A DNA stretch of 64,000 bases from Algoriphagus sp. A40 (GTDB lineage Bacteria; Bacteroidota; Bacteroidia; Cytophagales; Cyclobacteriaceae). This document shows, piece by piece, positions 43,677 through 52,051 of this stretch. Under the pieces are notes generated by a model. It searched no databases. It saw only the letters and a program-made list of their open reading frames with translations, and was not told where the DNA came from. The stretch is taken from positions 1 to 64,000 of the forward strand of contig NZ_MUNY01000045.1 in NCBI RefSeq assembly GCF_002002735.1, written 5' to 3'. Each line of letters starts with the position of its first letter. Position 1 is the first letter of the stretch. A program made the position numbers and the translations under genes.

Positions 43677-46085
43677 TCACTCACTTCTCAGACTCTCCAC
43701 CGGTTTCATCAGCGCTGATTTCATGGCATGAGCGCCCACTGTGACCAAAGCAATAAGCAGCGTCAATACCGCCGCAAAAGCGAAATAAGACCAGGAAAGA
43801 TCCACCCGGTATGCAAAGCGCTCCAACCAGTTTTTTGCAACCAAGTAACTGACCGGTATCGCTATGCCTATCGCAACCAAAACCAAAGCAACGAAGCTTC
43901 CTGCCACAAGGCGAAGGATATTCCATTCATTGGCTCCCAATACTTTTCTGATTCCGATTTCTTTGACCCGCTGCTCTGCCATGAAAGCTGCCAGTCCAAA
44001 CAGCCCCATGCAGGAGATGAGGATTGCCAGTCCGGCAAAATAGTTTGCCAATACCAGCACCCGTTGTTCAGCTGCGTAAAGCAACTCGTAATCCCTGTCC
44101 AAAAACCCGTAGTCCATGGCCAAACCGGCAAACTGACTGGAATAGAGACGTCGCAATCCTGCTACAGTCTGTTGTTCCATTCCCGGTTCAATTTTTACAA
44201 GAATCGTGTTTGCTCTTGGTTCCAGACGGATAATGCACGGCACAATGGATTCAAAGAGCGACTCAAAATGGAAGTTGTCCGTCACTCCGATGACCTCTTT
44301 GGGAGAACCCCAAAAGCTGATGATTTTACCTACCGGATCTTCAAGCTGCATGGCATCGACCGCTGCCTGATTGAGCAAAACTTTCTCTGTCTCGTTGGTA
44401 AAATCCCTGGAAAAGGACCTCCCCTCTTGGAGCTCAATCCCTAGCGTCTCGACAAATCCATATCCGATTTCCAGGTTGCTGAAGTTCAACTGCTCATCTT
44501 CATCGCCGGCTTTCCAGTCCACACCCGACATTCCCCCGTGGTTTCCCGTGAGATTGTGGTAAGCATTTGTAGCCTTAACCACACCGGGCACTTTCTCTAC
44601 CTCTCCAAGAAATCCTTCGACACGATTCTCCCAACCACCACCGATCTCAAAGAAGTTTTCATCTCCGCCATCTGGCATTTCCAGTTGAAAGCGCAGCACA
44701 TTTTCCCTGTGATAGCCCAGGTTTTTGGTTTGGATATATTCCAGTTGCTTGTGAACAATCGCCACAGAAACGATCAGCAAGACTGAAAGTGTAAACTGAA
44801 ATACTACCAGGCCTCTTCTGGCCGAAATCTCTTTCCATGAACCCGGAAGTTTGTTCTTAAAAGCAGTGATTGGCTGAATCCCGGAAATGTAAAATGCCGG
44901 ATAGCTTCCCGCCAAAATGCCGACAAGAAGAGCCGTCACAAGAACACCAAACACCAGCACCGGGCTGAGAGCAAGTGACAGTTGCTTGCCTGTGATGAGG
45001 TTAAACTGAGGCATGGCCAGCTGCACCAAAAGGATGGCGCAAAGTGTGGCTATCGAAGTCAGCAATACAGATTCGGTGAGGAATTGGGAAATCAGAGACG
45101 ATTTGGCTGCGCCAAAAGATTTCTTAATTCCGATCTCCTTGGCTCTTTTGGAGGCTTTGGCTGTTGTGAGATTGATAAAGTTGATGGAGGCGATGACCAG
45201 GATGAAAATCGCGATAATTGAAAATAGTCGGACATAACCAATCCTTCCTCCAGCCTGCTTACCGTTTTCGAAAGTTCCTTGCAGGTATCGGTCCGAAAAT
45301 TTTTGCAGAAATAGACTCGATTCAGAATCCACTCCTTTTGCTTTTAAAAAATCCCGGATCTTGAGATTGAATTGATCCAGTGAAGCCCCGGGAGCTAGTA
45401 CCAAATAAGTATGTGGATCGCTGTTTCCCCAGTTCTCCAACTCATATCGATCTTCGATATACAGCGCGTAGTTAAAGAGAATATCACTTGGATTCGAGGA
45501 ATTGGCGGGCGGGTTTTTAAACACAGCCTGGATGGTGAAATCTCCACTCAGCGATCCAAAATCCCAGACTATTCCTTTTCCGATCAGATTATCGGTGGTA
45601 TTAAACAACTTCTGTGCAAGCTCTTCGGAGATTGCTACCGAGTATTTGTCGGCAAAGATGCTTGACTTGTTGCCAGCGAGAAGTTCAAGAGAGAAAATAT
45701 TGAAGAAATCAGGCTCAACGTACTGAGGCCTGGCTCTGAATGCATTTTCCTCAACTTTTGCCAGCCCTGTATTTGGAAACCAGGAAGCTGGGATCACGGA
45801 GGTGGCGAATTCCACTTCAGGTATTTCCTCCACCAAAGCCTTCGCCAATCTTCCCTGCGTAGCCTGTAAAGTCAGGATTTGATCCCCTTCTTTTACATTC
45901 TGCAGAACCTGATAAAGTCGCTCATCATTTTCGTGGTACCTGTCCACACTGTACTCATCCACAACCCACAAGCTGATCAGCACCACACCTGCCAATCCGA
46001 TCGTCAGTCCAATCAGATTGATCAAAAAGGTGGTCTTGTTTCGCTTGAAATTCCTTAGGGCAAGGAGGATATGATGTTTGAGCAT
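43677..46085 (-). CDS. Duplicated MacB/FtsX-type ABC permease (P16), second gene of block F
   Basis: 802 residues; starts MLKHHILLALRNFKRNKTTFL, divergent from the common MxKNYxKIAWRN. Coupling motif 1 is RAKEIGIKKSFGAA with SQFLTES: Lys for Arg and Phe for Leu/Met. Motif 2 is RVKEIGIRKVLGAN followed by LVAGSFV instead of LLSKDF. It ends KPVESLRSE, the only member without Asn in the C-terminal NP motif. It follows the DUF4097-like gene by 135 nt with no separate promoter-like element, so the two probably share the transcript that begins at 47.19 kb. Confidence 0.95.
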   Translation of the reverse strand: MLKHHILLALRNFKRNKTTFLINLIGLTIGLAGVVLISLWVVDEYSVDRYHENDERLYQVLQNVKEGDQILTLQATQGRLAKALVEEIPEVEFATSVIPASWFPNTGLAKVEENAFRARPQYVEPDFFNIFSLELLAGNKSSIFADKYSVAISEELAQKLFNTTDNLIGKGIVWDFGSLSGDFTIQAVFKNPPANSSNPSDILFNYALYIEDRYELENWGNSDPHTYLVLAPGASLDQFNLKIRDFLKAKGVDSESSLFLQKFSDRYLQGTFENGKQAGGRIGYVRLFSIIAIFILVIASINFINLTTAKASKRAKEIGIKKSFGAAKSSLISQFLTESVLLTSIATLCAILLVQLAMPQFNLITGKQLSLALSPVLVFGVLVTALLVGILAGSYPAFYISGIQPITAFKNKLPGSWKEISARRGLVVFQFTLSVLLIVSVAIVHKQLEYIQTKNLGYHRENVLRFQLEMPDGGDENFFEIGGGWENRVEGFLGEVEKVPGVVKATNAYHNLTGNHGGMSGVDWKAGDEDEQLNFSNLEIGYGFVETLGIELQEGRSFSRDFTNETEKVLLNQAAVDAMQLEDPVGKIISFWGSPKEVIGVTDNFHFESLFESIVPCIIRLEPRANTILVKIEPGMEQQTVAGLRRLYSSQFAGLAMDYGFLDRDYELLYAAEQRVLVLANYFAGLAILISCMGLFGLAAFMAEQRVKEIGIRKVLGANEWNILRLVAGSFVALVLVAIGIAIPVSYLVAKNWLERFAYRVDLSWSYFAFAAVLTLLIALVTVGAHAMKSALMKPVESLRSE

Positions 46086-46220
46086 TACAATTGGGTTTGG
46101 AGGTTGGAAGTCAGGAAGCTAGGGGGTTTGGAGGTTTAAAGGTTTGGAGGTGGAAATGTTGGGAGATTCCTCATAATCTCTTTTCTCCAGTCTCTTATCT
46201 CTGTACTTGGTACTTCGTAC

Positions 46221-47153
46221 TTAATTAAACTCCAGATTAATACTGCCTCCAGAGCTCTGCATAGTGACAGGAATTCCTCCACCGTTGACCTTGCCTACGA
46301 TCTTGTCTTTCTTGATTTCTCCGTCAAAATTTGAAAGCGGCGAGTTTACCCGACCACCACTGATGTCCAGATTCAAACCCAATCCATCCGGAACCACTGC
46401 CGTAATGCTTCCACCACTGGAGTTTAGGGTCAGCTGTTTCTCCAATTTGGAGAGCTGGGCTCTCACGGATCCTCCGCTGGAATTCACCACGATACTGCCT
46501 GCGATTTCCTCCAGATTGACGCTTCCCCCAGAGGAACCGATCATCAAATCACCAGTGAGTTGATTGACTTTGATGGAGCCGCCGCTTGACTGGGCTTCTA
46601 CATTTCCTTTGAAGTTTTCCACCCGGAATGAACCGCCTGAACTTTGGGTTTTTACCTGTCCGCTGCTGTTGATCACCTGGATACTACCACCGCTGGAAGC
46701 TACGTCCTGTTTCCCGTTCAGTCCCTCAATTGCAATTGAGCCTCCGCTGGATTGGAATTTGGAGGACATTTCTTTCGGTACTTTGACCTTAAAGTGCAGG
46801 CTCATTTTACTGCGGTTGGTATTGGGTTTCTTTTTGACAATTAGTGAGACCGTATTTCCGCTTTGATTGATGTCCAGATTATAATTTTCCAGCTCCTTTT
46901 CCACCGCTGAATCTTCCATTTCGATCTCTTTCCCGTCCAGCTTCACATACATGTCAACCACGACTTCGTTGCCACTGGCACCTGTCACGGCGACCGAAGA
47001 GCCGGAAGTTTCCACGTTAAGATTGCCTGCACCGCTCAAAGTGAATTTTTTAGTGAGATATGGATCCCCTCGAAAATCCATTGCGAAAACCGAGAATTGC
47101 AGAGAAAGCAACACTAGAATCAAGAAAGCTGAAGTTGTTTTGATGCGTGTCAT
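46221..47153 (-). CDS. DUF4097-like exported beta-repeat protein, first gene of block F
   Basis: 310 residues from MTRIKTTSAFLILVLLSLQF, a clear signal peptide. A start 10 codons upstream (47183) coincides with the transcription start predicted from the -24/-12-like element, so the inner start is preferred. The mature part repeats SSGG(S) eight times at about 17-25 residue steps (for example QSSGGSIAIEG, ASSGGSIQVIN, NSSGGSVRAQL), as expected for a right-handed beta-solenoid of the DUF4097/adhesin-head type. Exported, probably periplasmic or surface; no lipobox seen. Function unknown; relatives are often near envelope-stress genes. It leads P16-P15-P14. Confidence 0.85.
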   Translation of the reverse strand: MTRIKTTSAFLILVLLSLQFSVFAMDFRGDPYLTKKFTLSGAGNLNVETSGSSVAVTGASGNEVVVDMYVKLDGKEIEMEDSAVEKELENYNLDINQSGNTVSLIVKKKPNTNRSKMSLHFKVKVPKEMSSKFQSSGGSIAIEGLNGKQDVASSGGSIQVINSSGQVKTQSSGGSFRVENFKGNVEAQSSGGSIKVNQLTGDLMIGSSGGSVNLEEIAGSIVVNSSGGSVRAQLSKLEKQLTLNSSGGSITAVVPDGLGLNLDISGGRVNSPLSNFDGEIKKDKIVGKVNGGGIPVTMQSSGGSINLEFN

Positions 47154-47191
47154 AGCTAGAAGTTGTTTAGACAGTTCGAGCAAACTCCCAT

Positions 47192-47207
47192 TTCCACTTT
47201 TGTGCCA
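47192..47207 (-). promoter_or_regulatory. Sigma-54-like -24/-12 element for the DUF4097-P16-P15-P14 block
   Basis: Minus strand TGGCACAAAAGTGGAA after TTTTTTAC. Exact -24 box. The predicted start point is about 47183, giving a leader of roughly 30 nt. Confidence 0.65.
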
Positions 47208-47266
47208 GTAAAAAACCGTCCAATTAGGTTCTTTTGAGGCTTTCCAGGAATCAATATCCTAGCCTC

Positions 47267-47295
47267 CGTACATTTTCGTCCGCTTGCGGTCAAAA
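47267..47295. promoter_or_regulatory. Activator-like upstream site of block F
   Basis: Plus strand CGTACATTTTCGTCCG, then CTTGCGGTCAAAA. It includes the inverted repeat CCGC-TT-GCGG. The gap to the -24 edge is 59 bp. This is the copy closest to the consensus. Confidence 0.7.
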
Positions 47296-47445
47296 CTTCA
47301 ATCCATTTTATAAAATCCTAAATCAAAGTCTTTATTCATTTCGGATACTCTGGCCAGGCTAGAGGGATAATCTGGAAAAATGCGATCAAAAACTCACCAA
47401 AAAGCAATCCACTGGTACTGTCTACCGCTAGTTCGCTCTTGGGCA

Positions 47446-48462
47446 CTAATGAGTCTCAGTGACTTTGTTTTTCTGAAAGCTATACAACAGATACCCCAAT
47501 GAGGGCAGAATAAAAACACTCCCGATCAACAAGGCCCAGGCCAAAGTTTCGATTGGTTTGCCGGTGGCGGATGAATTGAAAAAAGTCAGGTTTTCACCTG
47601 ATTTGAGAATGATCAACTCGGGAAAATAATGATACCCAAAAGCCAATAAAATCGTGCTGACGACAAATCCACTGAGCAGTCTAATTCTGATTTGATTTCC
47701 GCTTTTCAGAGAAAACCAAAGGTAAATCATGGCCAAAGTAGCCAGAATCAACATCCCAATCGTGACACTTTCCTTAAGCAAAAGGCCCAAAAGCGGTACC
47801 TCATCAACAATCGAAGCAAGAAACACAAAACCTCCTGCCAGAACTGTAAGGATAATAAACTGCTTTGCTTTCCGAACTACGAGTGTTCGGACTGTGGGAT
47901 TATTGGATTCCCCAATCAAAAAAATGGCGGCTAAAAAACCACATATTGCTATAGTAAATAAGCCCACCGAAAAGCTAAAAAGATTGAACCAGGGCTGGAT
48001 ATAACCCTCGCAGAAACTGGCAGCCTCAGGATCAATCTCCCCTCCGACCGCAGCTCCGAAAATCAAGCCCAGGAAAAATGGCGTAATAAAACTGGAATAA
48101 GTAAAAATGAGATTGTAGACTTTCTGCATCTCATCTTCATATGCATCGTAGTGACGAAACACAAAGGCAGTTCCCCGCCCGATAATCCCAATCAGCATCA
48201 AGGCCAGCGGGATATGCAAATGCACTGACAGCAGGGTATAGATCGGCGGAAACCCAACAAACAGGATGACAATTGCAATGATCAGCCACATGTGGTTTGC
48301 CTCCCAGATCGGTCCGATGGTTTTGTAAGTAGTGTCGCGCAGCTGCTCACGCGCTGAGGCTGGAGTGAACAATTCGACGATCCCCGCACCAAAATCCGCC
48401 CCTCCAAGGATCACATAGAGCAAGAGGGCAAGACAAAGAAAAATGATGACCACGTACAGCAT
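47446..48462 (-). CDS. cydB: Cytochrome bd ubiquinol oxidase subunit II
   Basis: 338 residues, eight or nine predicted helices. The N-terminal YVILGGADFGAGIVELF and the GPIWEANHMWLII segment (about 50-63) are the subunit II signatures. With CydA it forms the quinol oxidase that reduces oxygen to water at low oxygen tension without proton pumping. It starts 9 nt after the cydA stop, so the two are co-transcribed. No cydX-like small gene or clear terminator is seen in the 292 bp down to the DUF4097-like gene, where the block F upstream site lies. Confidence 0.93.
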   Translation of the reverse strand: MLYVVIIFLCLALLLYVILGGADFGAGIVELFTPASAREQLRDTTYKTIGPIWEANHMWLIIAIVILFVGFPPIYTLLSVHLHIPLALMLIGIIGRGTAFVFRHYDAYEDEMQKVYNLIFTYSSFITPFFLGLIFGAAVGGEIDPEAASFCEGYIQPWFNLFSFSVGLFTIAICGFLAAIFLIGESNNPTVRTLVVRKAKQFIILTVLAGGFVFLASIVDEVPLLGLLLKESVTIGMLILATLAMIYLWFSLKSGNQIRIRLLSGFVVSTILLAFGYHYFPELIILKSGENLTFFNSSATGKPIETLAWALLIGSVFILPSLGYLLYSFQKNKVTETH

Positions 48463-48471
48463 AAGTTCAGC

Positions 48472-49803
48472 TTAAGGATTGGATGAGGCCGATGAGTTTT
48501 GATCCAAGATTTTAGGCAAAGCTTTGATCTGTCGATAGAGCAGAAAGGTCACTATTCCTGCCAGAGAAATGTAGATCGCAGTGAATACAATAAATGAATA
48601 CACAATCCCAGGAATCGGCGTCACGGCATCTTTGGTAAGCATGATTTCATAGATAATCCAAGGCTGACGCCCCACTTCGGTCACGGTCCAGCCGGATTCC
48701 AAGGCGATAAATCCCAATGGTGTCGCTGCCACAAACAGCCAAAGAAACCAGCGCTTGACTTGCCAGCTTTTCTTTTTCCAAAGGGAAATAAAATAAAGAA
48801 AACTCAGCCCAACCAACAGCATCCCCAAACCCACCATAATCTGAAAAGCAAAATGAGTCACCATCACTGGAGGATGATGCTCCTCAGGGATTTGATCCAA
48901 TCCGATCACTTCCGCATCAAAGTCCCCATGTGCCAGAAAACTCAAAGCCCCGGGAATTTCGAGGGCATAGTTGACTTCTTTTTTTTCCACATCAGGAATC
49001 CCGCCGATGATCAAAGGCGCTCTTTTTGAAGTTTCGAAATGCGCTTCCATCGCAGCCAGTTTTGCGGGCTGCCGCACTGCGATATCCTTAGCGGAAATAT
49101 CCCCTGAGATCGGTTGTAGGATTGCCGCGACTGCTCCAAAAAAGATGGCGATTGAAAAAGCCTTTCGGTGAAAAGCCAGATTTTTGCCCTTCATCAGCAA
49201 ATAGGCGTGAATTCCCGCTACTGCAAATCCTGTGGACACAAATGCCGCTAAAGTCATGTGCAAAGCTTGAGTAAACCAAGCATCGTTGAAAAGTGCCGCA
49301 ATGGGATCAATATTGAGGTATTCTCCATTGACAAAATCAAATCCAGTCGGACTGTTCATCCAGCCATTGGCAGCCACCACCAAAATACCAGAAGCCAATC
49401 CACTGATCCCCACGATCATTCCGGTCCACCAGTGAAACCACGGGTTAAATTTACCCCAGCCATACAGAAAGAACCCTAGAAAGATCGCTTCAATAAAAAA
49501 CGCTGTTCCTTCCAGCGAAAAGGGCATTCCGAAAATCGGGCCGGCATGAAGCATAAACTTCGGCCACAGCAATCCCAGTTCAAAGGAAAGCATGGTGCCT
49601 GACACCGCTCCAGTCACGAAAAATATCGCTACGCCTTTGCTCCAAACCTTGGTCAATTCTTTGTAAAGCGGGTCTTTGGTTTTTAGGTATTTGTAATGGG
49701 AAGTGGCCATGAAAAACGGCATCACCATCCCGATGCAAGCAAAAATGATGTGGAATCCCAAGGAAAGGGCCATTTGGGAGCGGGCAGCAAAAAGATCATC
49801 CAT
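48472..49803 (-). CDS. cydA: Cytochrome bd ubiquinol oxidase subunit I
   Basis: 443 residues, the short form without the long C-terminal Q-loop insert of E. coli CydA. Visible ligand regions: His18 in SLGFHIIFA (heme b595 ligand region), His in TQALHMTLAAF (about 180), the quinol region QPAKLAAMEAHFET (about 247) and the signature SGWTVTEVGRQPW (about 370). Integral membrane protein of the respiratory chain. Upstream, TAGATTTG on the minus strand (49820-49827) fits the Bacteroidota -7 box, but no good -33 TTG is present. There is no sigma-54-like element, so it seems unconnected with the permease regulon. Confidence 0.95.
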   Translation of the reverse strand: MDDLFAARSQMALSLGFHIIFACIGMVMPFFMATSHYKYLKTKDPLYKELTKVWSKGVAIFFVTGAVSGTMLSFELGLLWPKFMLHAGPIFGMPFSLEGTAFFIEAIFLGFFLYGWGKFNPWFHWWTGMIVGISGLASGILVVAANGWMNSPTGFDFVNGEYLNIDPIAALFNDAWFTQALHMTLAAFVSTGFAVAGIHAYLLMKGKNLAFHRKAFSIAIFFGAVAAILQPISGDISAKDIAVRQPAKLAAMEAHFETSKRAPLIIGGIPDVEKKEVNYALEIPGALSFLAHGDFDAEVIGLDQIPEEHHPPVMVTHFAFQIMVGLGMLLVGLSFLYFISLWKKKSWQVKRWFLWLFVAATPLGFIALESGWTVTEVGRQPWIIYEIMLTKDAVTPIPGIVYSFIVFTAIYISLAGIVTFLLYRQIKALPKILDQNSSASSNP

Positions 49804-50062
49804 AGAACAGCGACTTGGTCAAATCTAAAATCTTTGACGACATGAGACCATCTGAAGTCTCGATAGTGTGACGTAGTTGGAGTGGATTAAGTTCCTGAAA
49901 GGAGTCAAATTTCACCTCAAAAACCACTTCCCAAGTTAGGAAAAGCCACTCTTCTAAAATGGCCTGCTTGGTATCGTTTTCATGGTACAACCAACATTTT
50001 GGGTAGCCTGAATTGGATAATAGTGATAACTTTTTGATATTTTAAATCCAAACCACCCCCTT

Positions 50063-51049
50063 ATGTACGTCAACAGGCACTATCACATCTGGAGCACCGT
50101 TCGTTGGTCTAAAAAACCGCTTTTAAATTCCCTTTTTTACTCCGCTGCCATCATAGTGCTCTATGAAATCACCGGTATCCCATTTTCACTTCCCTGGCAG
50201 CCTATTTCAGTTATCGGTATTGCGGTAGCCTTCTATTTGGGATTCAAAAACAACAGCTCCTACGACCGTGCCTGGGAGGCAAGAAAAATCTGGGGAGCCA
50301 TCGTCAATGACAGCAGGTCTTTGGCTATCGGAATTCTGAGCCTCCCCTCCTCCCAAATTCCTTTTGAATGGAAAAAGGAATTTGTTTTCAGGCACATTGC
50401 CTGGGTGATGGCCCTCAAGCATACCATGAGAAAAAGAAAATCATGGGAACACGACTCGAAGATTGAAAACCTGATATTTACACCCCATTTCCGGGAGGAG
50501 GGCATGAAGGGAATGAATGCCGAATTGGAGAAATACCTCAGTTCTGAAGAAATCCAAAAGCTGCACACCTTCAACAATATTCCTATCCAAATCCTGAAGG
50601 CCCAGAGTCTGAAACTGAAAAATCTGGAAGAAATCGGGGGTATTACCGAATACAAACACGTGTGGCTCCAGCAATTGATCGCAAGATTGGTTGACAACCA
50701 AGGTGCCTCTGAGCGGATCAAAAACTTCCCTTTTCCGCGTCAATATGCATCCACCGGACTGTTTATCAATTACATCTTTTGCGCATTGATTCCATTTGGT
50801 CTGCTGGATATTTTTTCCCAGTCAGAAATCCTTCATTATTGGCTTACCGTACCCTTCTCCACGATTATTATCTGGATATTCTTTTTGGTAGACCGGATCG
50901 GTGATTATTCTGAAAACCCTTTTGAGGCCGCTTACAATGATGTGCCGATTTCCTCCATATCCAGGGTCATCGAGATTGATCTTTTAGAGATGCTTGAAGA
51001 AAAGGATGTTCCACCGCCATATCCTGTGGAAAATGGGTTTTTAATGTGA
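50063..51049 (+). CDS. Bestrophin-family (YneE-type) channel protein
   Basis: 328 residues. The bestrophin signature GFKNNSSYDRAWEARKIWG (about 70-88) and the following NDSRSLA are clear, as is the C-terminal ENPFEAAYNDVPISSISR (about 291). Hydrophobic segments lie at about 25-45, 50-70, 230-255 and 265-285. Family members form pentameric ion channels in the membrane; bacterial ones conduct mostly cations or anions depending on pore residues, which I cannot judge here. It is divergent from cydA (259 nt) and convergent with the GIN protein of block G (193 nt). Confidence 0.9.
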   Translation: MYVNRHYHIWSTVRWSKKPLLNSLFYSAAIIVLYEITGIPFSLPWQPISVIGIAVAFYLGFKNNSSYDRAWEARKIWGAIVNDSRSLAIGILSLPSSQIPFEWKKEFVFRHIAWVMALKHTMRKRKSWEHDSKIENLIFTPHFREEGMKGMNAELEKYLSSEEIQKLHTFNNIPIQILKAQSLKLKNLEEIGGITEYKHVWLQQLIARLVDNQGASERIKNFPFPRQYASTGLFINYIFCALIPFGLLDIFSQSEILHYWLTVPFSTIIIWIFFLVDRIGDYSENPFEAAYNDVPISSISRVIEIDLLEMLEEKDVPPPYPVENGFLM

Positions 51050-51108
51050 AAAAGACGGAAGACTGAAGACCGGAGACGGGAGAATTGCCAAACACTTCGT
51101 CATTCGAT

Positions 51109-51129
51109 ACCTGCCCGCCGCAGGCTGGT
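51109..51129. repeat. Imperfect palindrome CCTGCCCGCCGCAGGCTGG
   Basis: A short GC-rich inverted repeat between the convergent bestrophin and GIN genes, within GAAGACCGGAGACGGGAG direct repeats that occur twice (about 51062-51084 and 51160-51182). It may act as a terminator stem, but no T-run follows. Confidence 0.4.
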
Positions 51130-51242
51130 TCAACATTCGATGTTCTCTATTGAAAAATTGGAAGACCGGAGACGGGAGACGGAAATAAATCCGAAATCCC
51201 ATCTCCGAAATCCGAAATCTTGCCTCATCAACCAAAGGAAAA

Positions 51243-51938
51243 TTACCTTTTTCTAATGCTGCTTGATCCGGATACTTTGATTTCTCCCATTCGCGGGGAA
51301 CCTGAATACACCACGTCGCCTGATCCGGAGGAGTGAACCGACACTTCTCCCAATTCACCCACATAAGTACTGCCTGATCCTGATTTGGAAACATCCAACT
51401 CATCAATCGCCAAATCCTCAGCTACAAAATCTCCCGAACCTGACTGGCTGATCTCAGCCTCTCCTACTGCTCCGGATGAGATGGTTACTTTGGCTGAACC
51501 AGAGATATTTACATCCAACTCGTCTGCCCGGAGACTTTTCATATCAATGTCCCCAGATCCGGAAAGTCCGATATAAAATTCTCCGGCAGTGACGTCAGAT
51601 TTTACTTCCATTTCACCTGAACCTGAACACTTGATGCCTTCCAGTTTTCGGTAGGTAACATAGAATTTCAGGCTGACGTTGTTGTAATTACCTTTGACGA
51701 GTCCAAGTTGGAGTACATCTCCTTCGATTTCTGTTCTTACTTTGTCCAGGCCGACACCTTTGGCCTCGATTCTGATCTCTTCGGTATTTCCTTCCACCAA
51801 GATCACCTCCCAGCTTCCTCCGGAATGTACTTTGGTGAATGATCCAGGCTTTCTGGTTTCAGTTTCTTGGGCTTGCACGCAAGACACCATGACTAGGGAT
51901 GCAAGTGCAAATGCTGCGATTTTAGGATAGATTTTCAT
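51243..51938 (-). CDS. GIN-domain (DUF2807) exported protein, last gene of block G
   Basis: 231 residues from MKIYPKIAAFALASLVMVSC, a signal peptide; the 22-codon upstream extension (to 52004) is translated leader repeat and is rejected. Cleavage may occur at VQA-QETE, or the Cys in VMVSC could be lipidated, though the lipobox is imperfect. The mature part carries GSG-containing strands (SGSGDIDMKS, SGSAKVTISS, SGSGDFVAED, SGSGSTYVGE, SGSGDVVYSG), typical of the head-GIN beta-solenoid. It is a clear paralogue of the GIN protein at 57061-57753 (shared PGSFTK, SGSWxV, LVKGNxNNV). It follows P17 by 113 nt and has no promoter-like element of its own. Confidence 0.88.
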   Translation of the reverse strand: MKIYPKIAAFALASLVMVSCVQAQETETRKPGSFTKVHSGGSWEVILVEGNTEEIRIEAKGVGLDKVRTEIEGDVLQLGLVKGNYNNVSLKFYVTYRKLEGIKCSGSGEMEVKSDVTAGEFYIGLSGSGDIDMKSLRADELDVNISGSAKVTISSGAVGEAEISQSGSGDFVAEDLAIDELDVSKSGSGSTYVGELGEVSVHSSGSGDVVYSGSPRMGEIKVSGSSSIRKR

Positions 51939-52051
51939 AATTGATAATTGAAAGATTGCAAAATTTGAAAATTTGAAAATTGGTTTAGTTGGTCGAGCCA
52001 TCACTTGACTCTTATTCTTGATTCTTGATACTTGATACTTCCTACTATAAA

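Noticed and set aside
49796..49990. 64-codon minus-strand ORF overlapping the start of cydA by 8 nt
   Set aside because: No recognisable family, a composition unlike a small membrane subunit, and a possible -7 box for cydA inside it; it could be real but is unsupported.
47446..51049. cydAB and bestrophin as part of the permease system
   Set aside because: They lack the shared promoter and spacer repeats and have well-known independent functions.
21158..51220. CCGAAATCC/CGTAAATC repeats considered as a CRISPR array
   Set aside because: Units are 7-10 bp, degenerate and contiguous, with no unique spacers of constant length and no cas genes.
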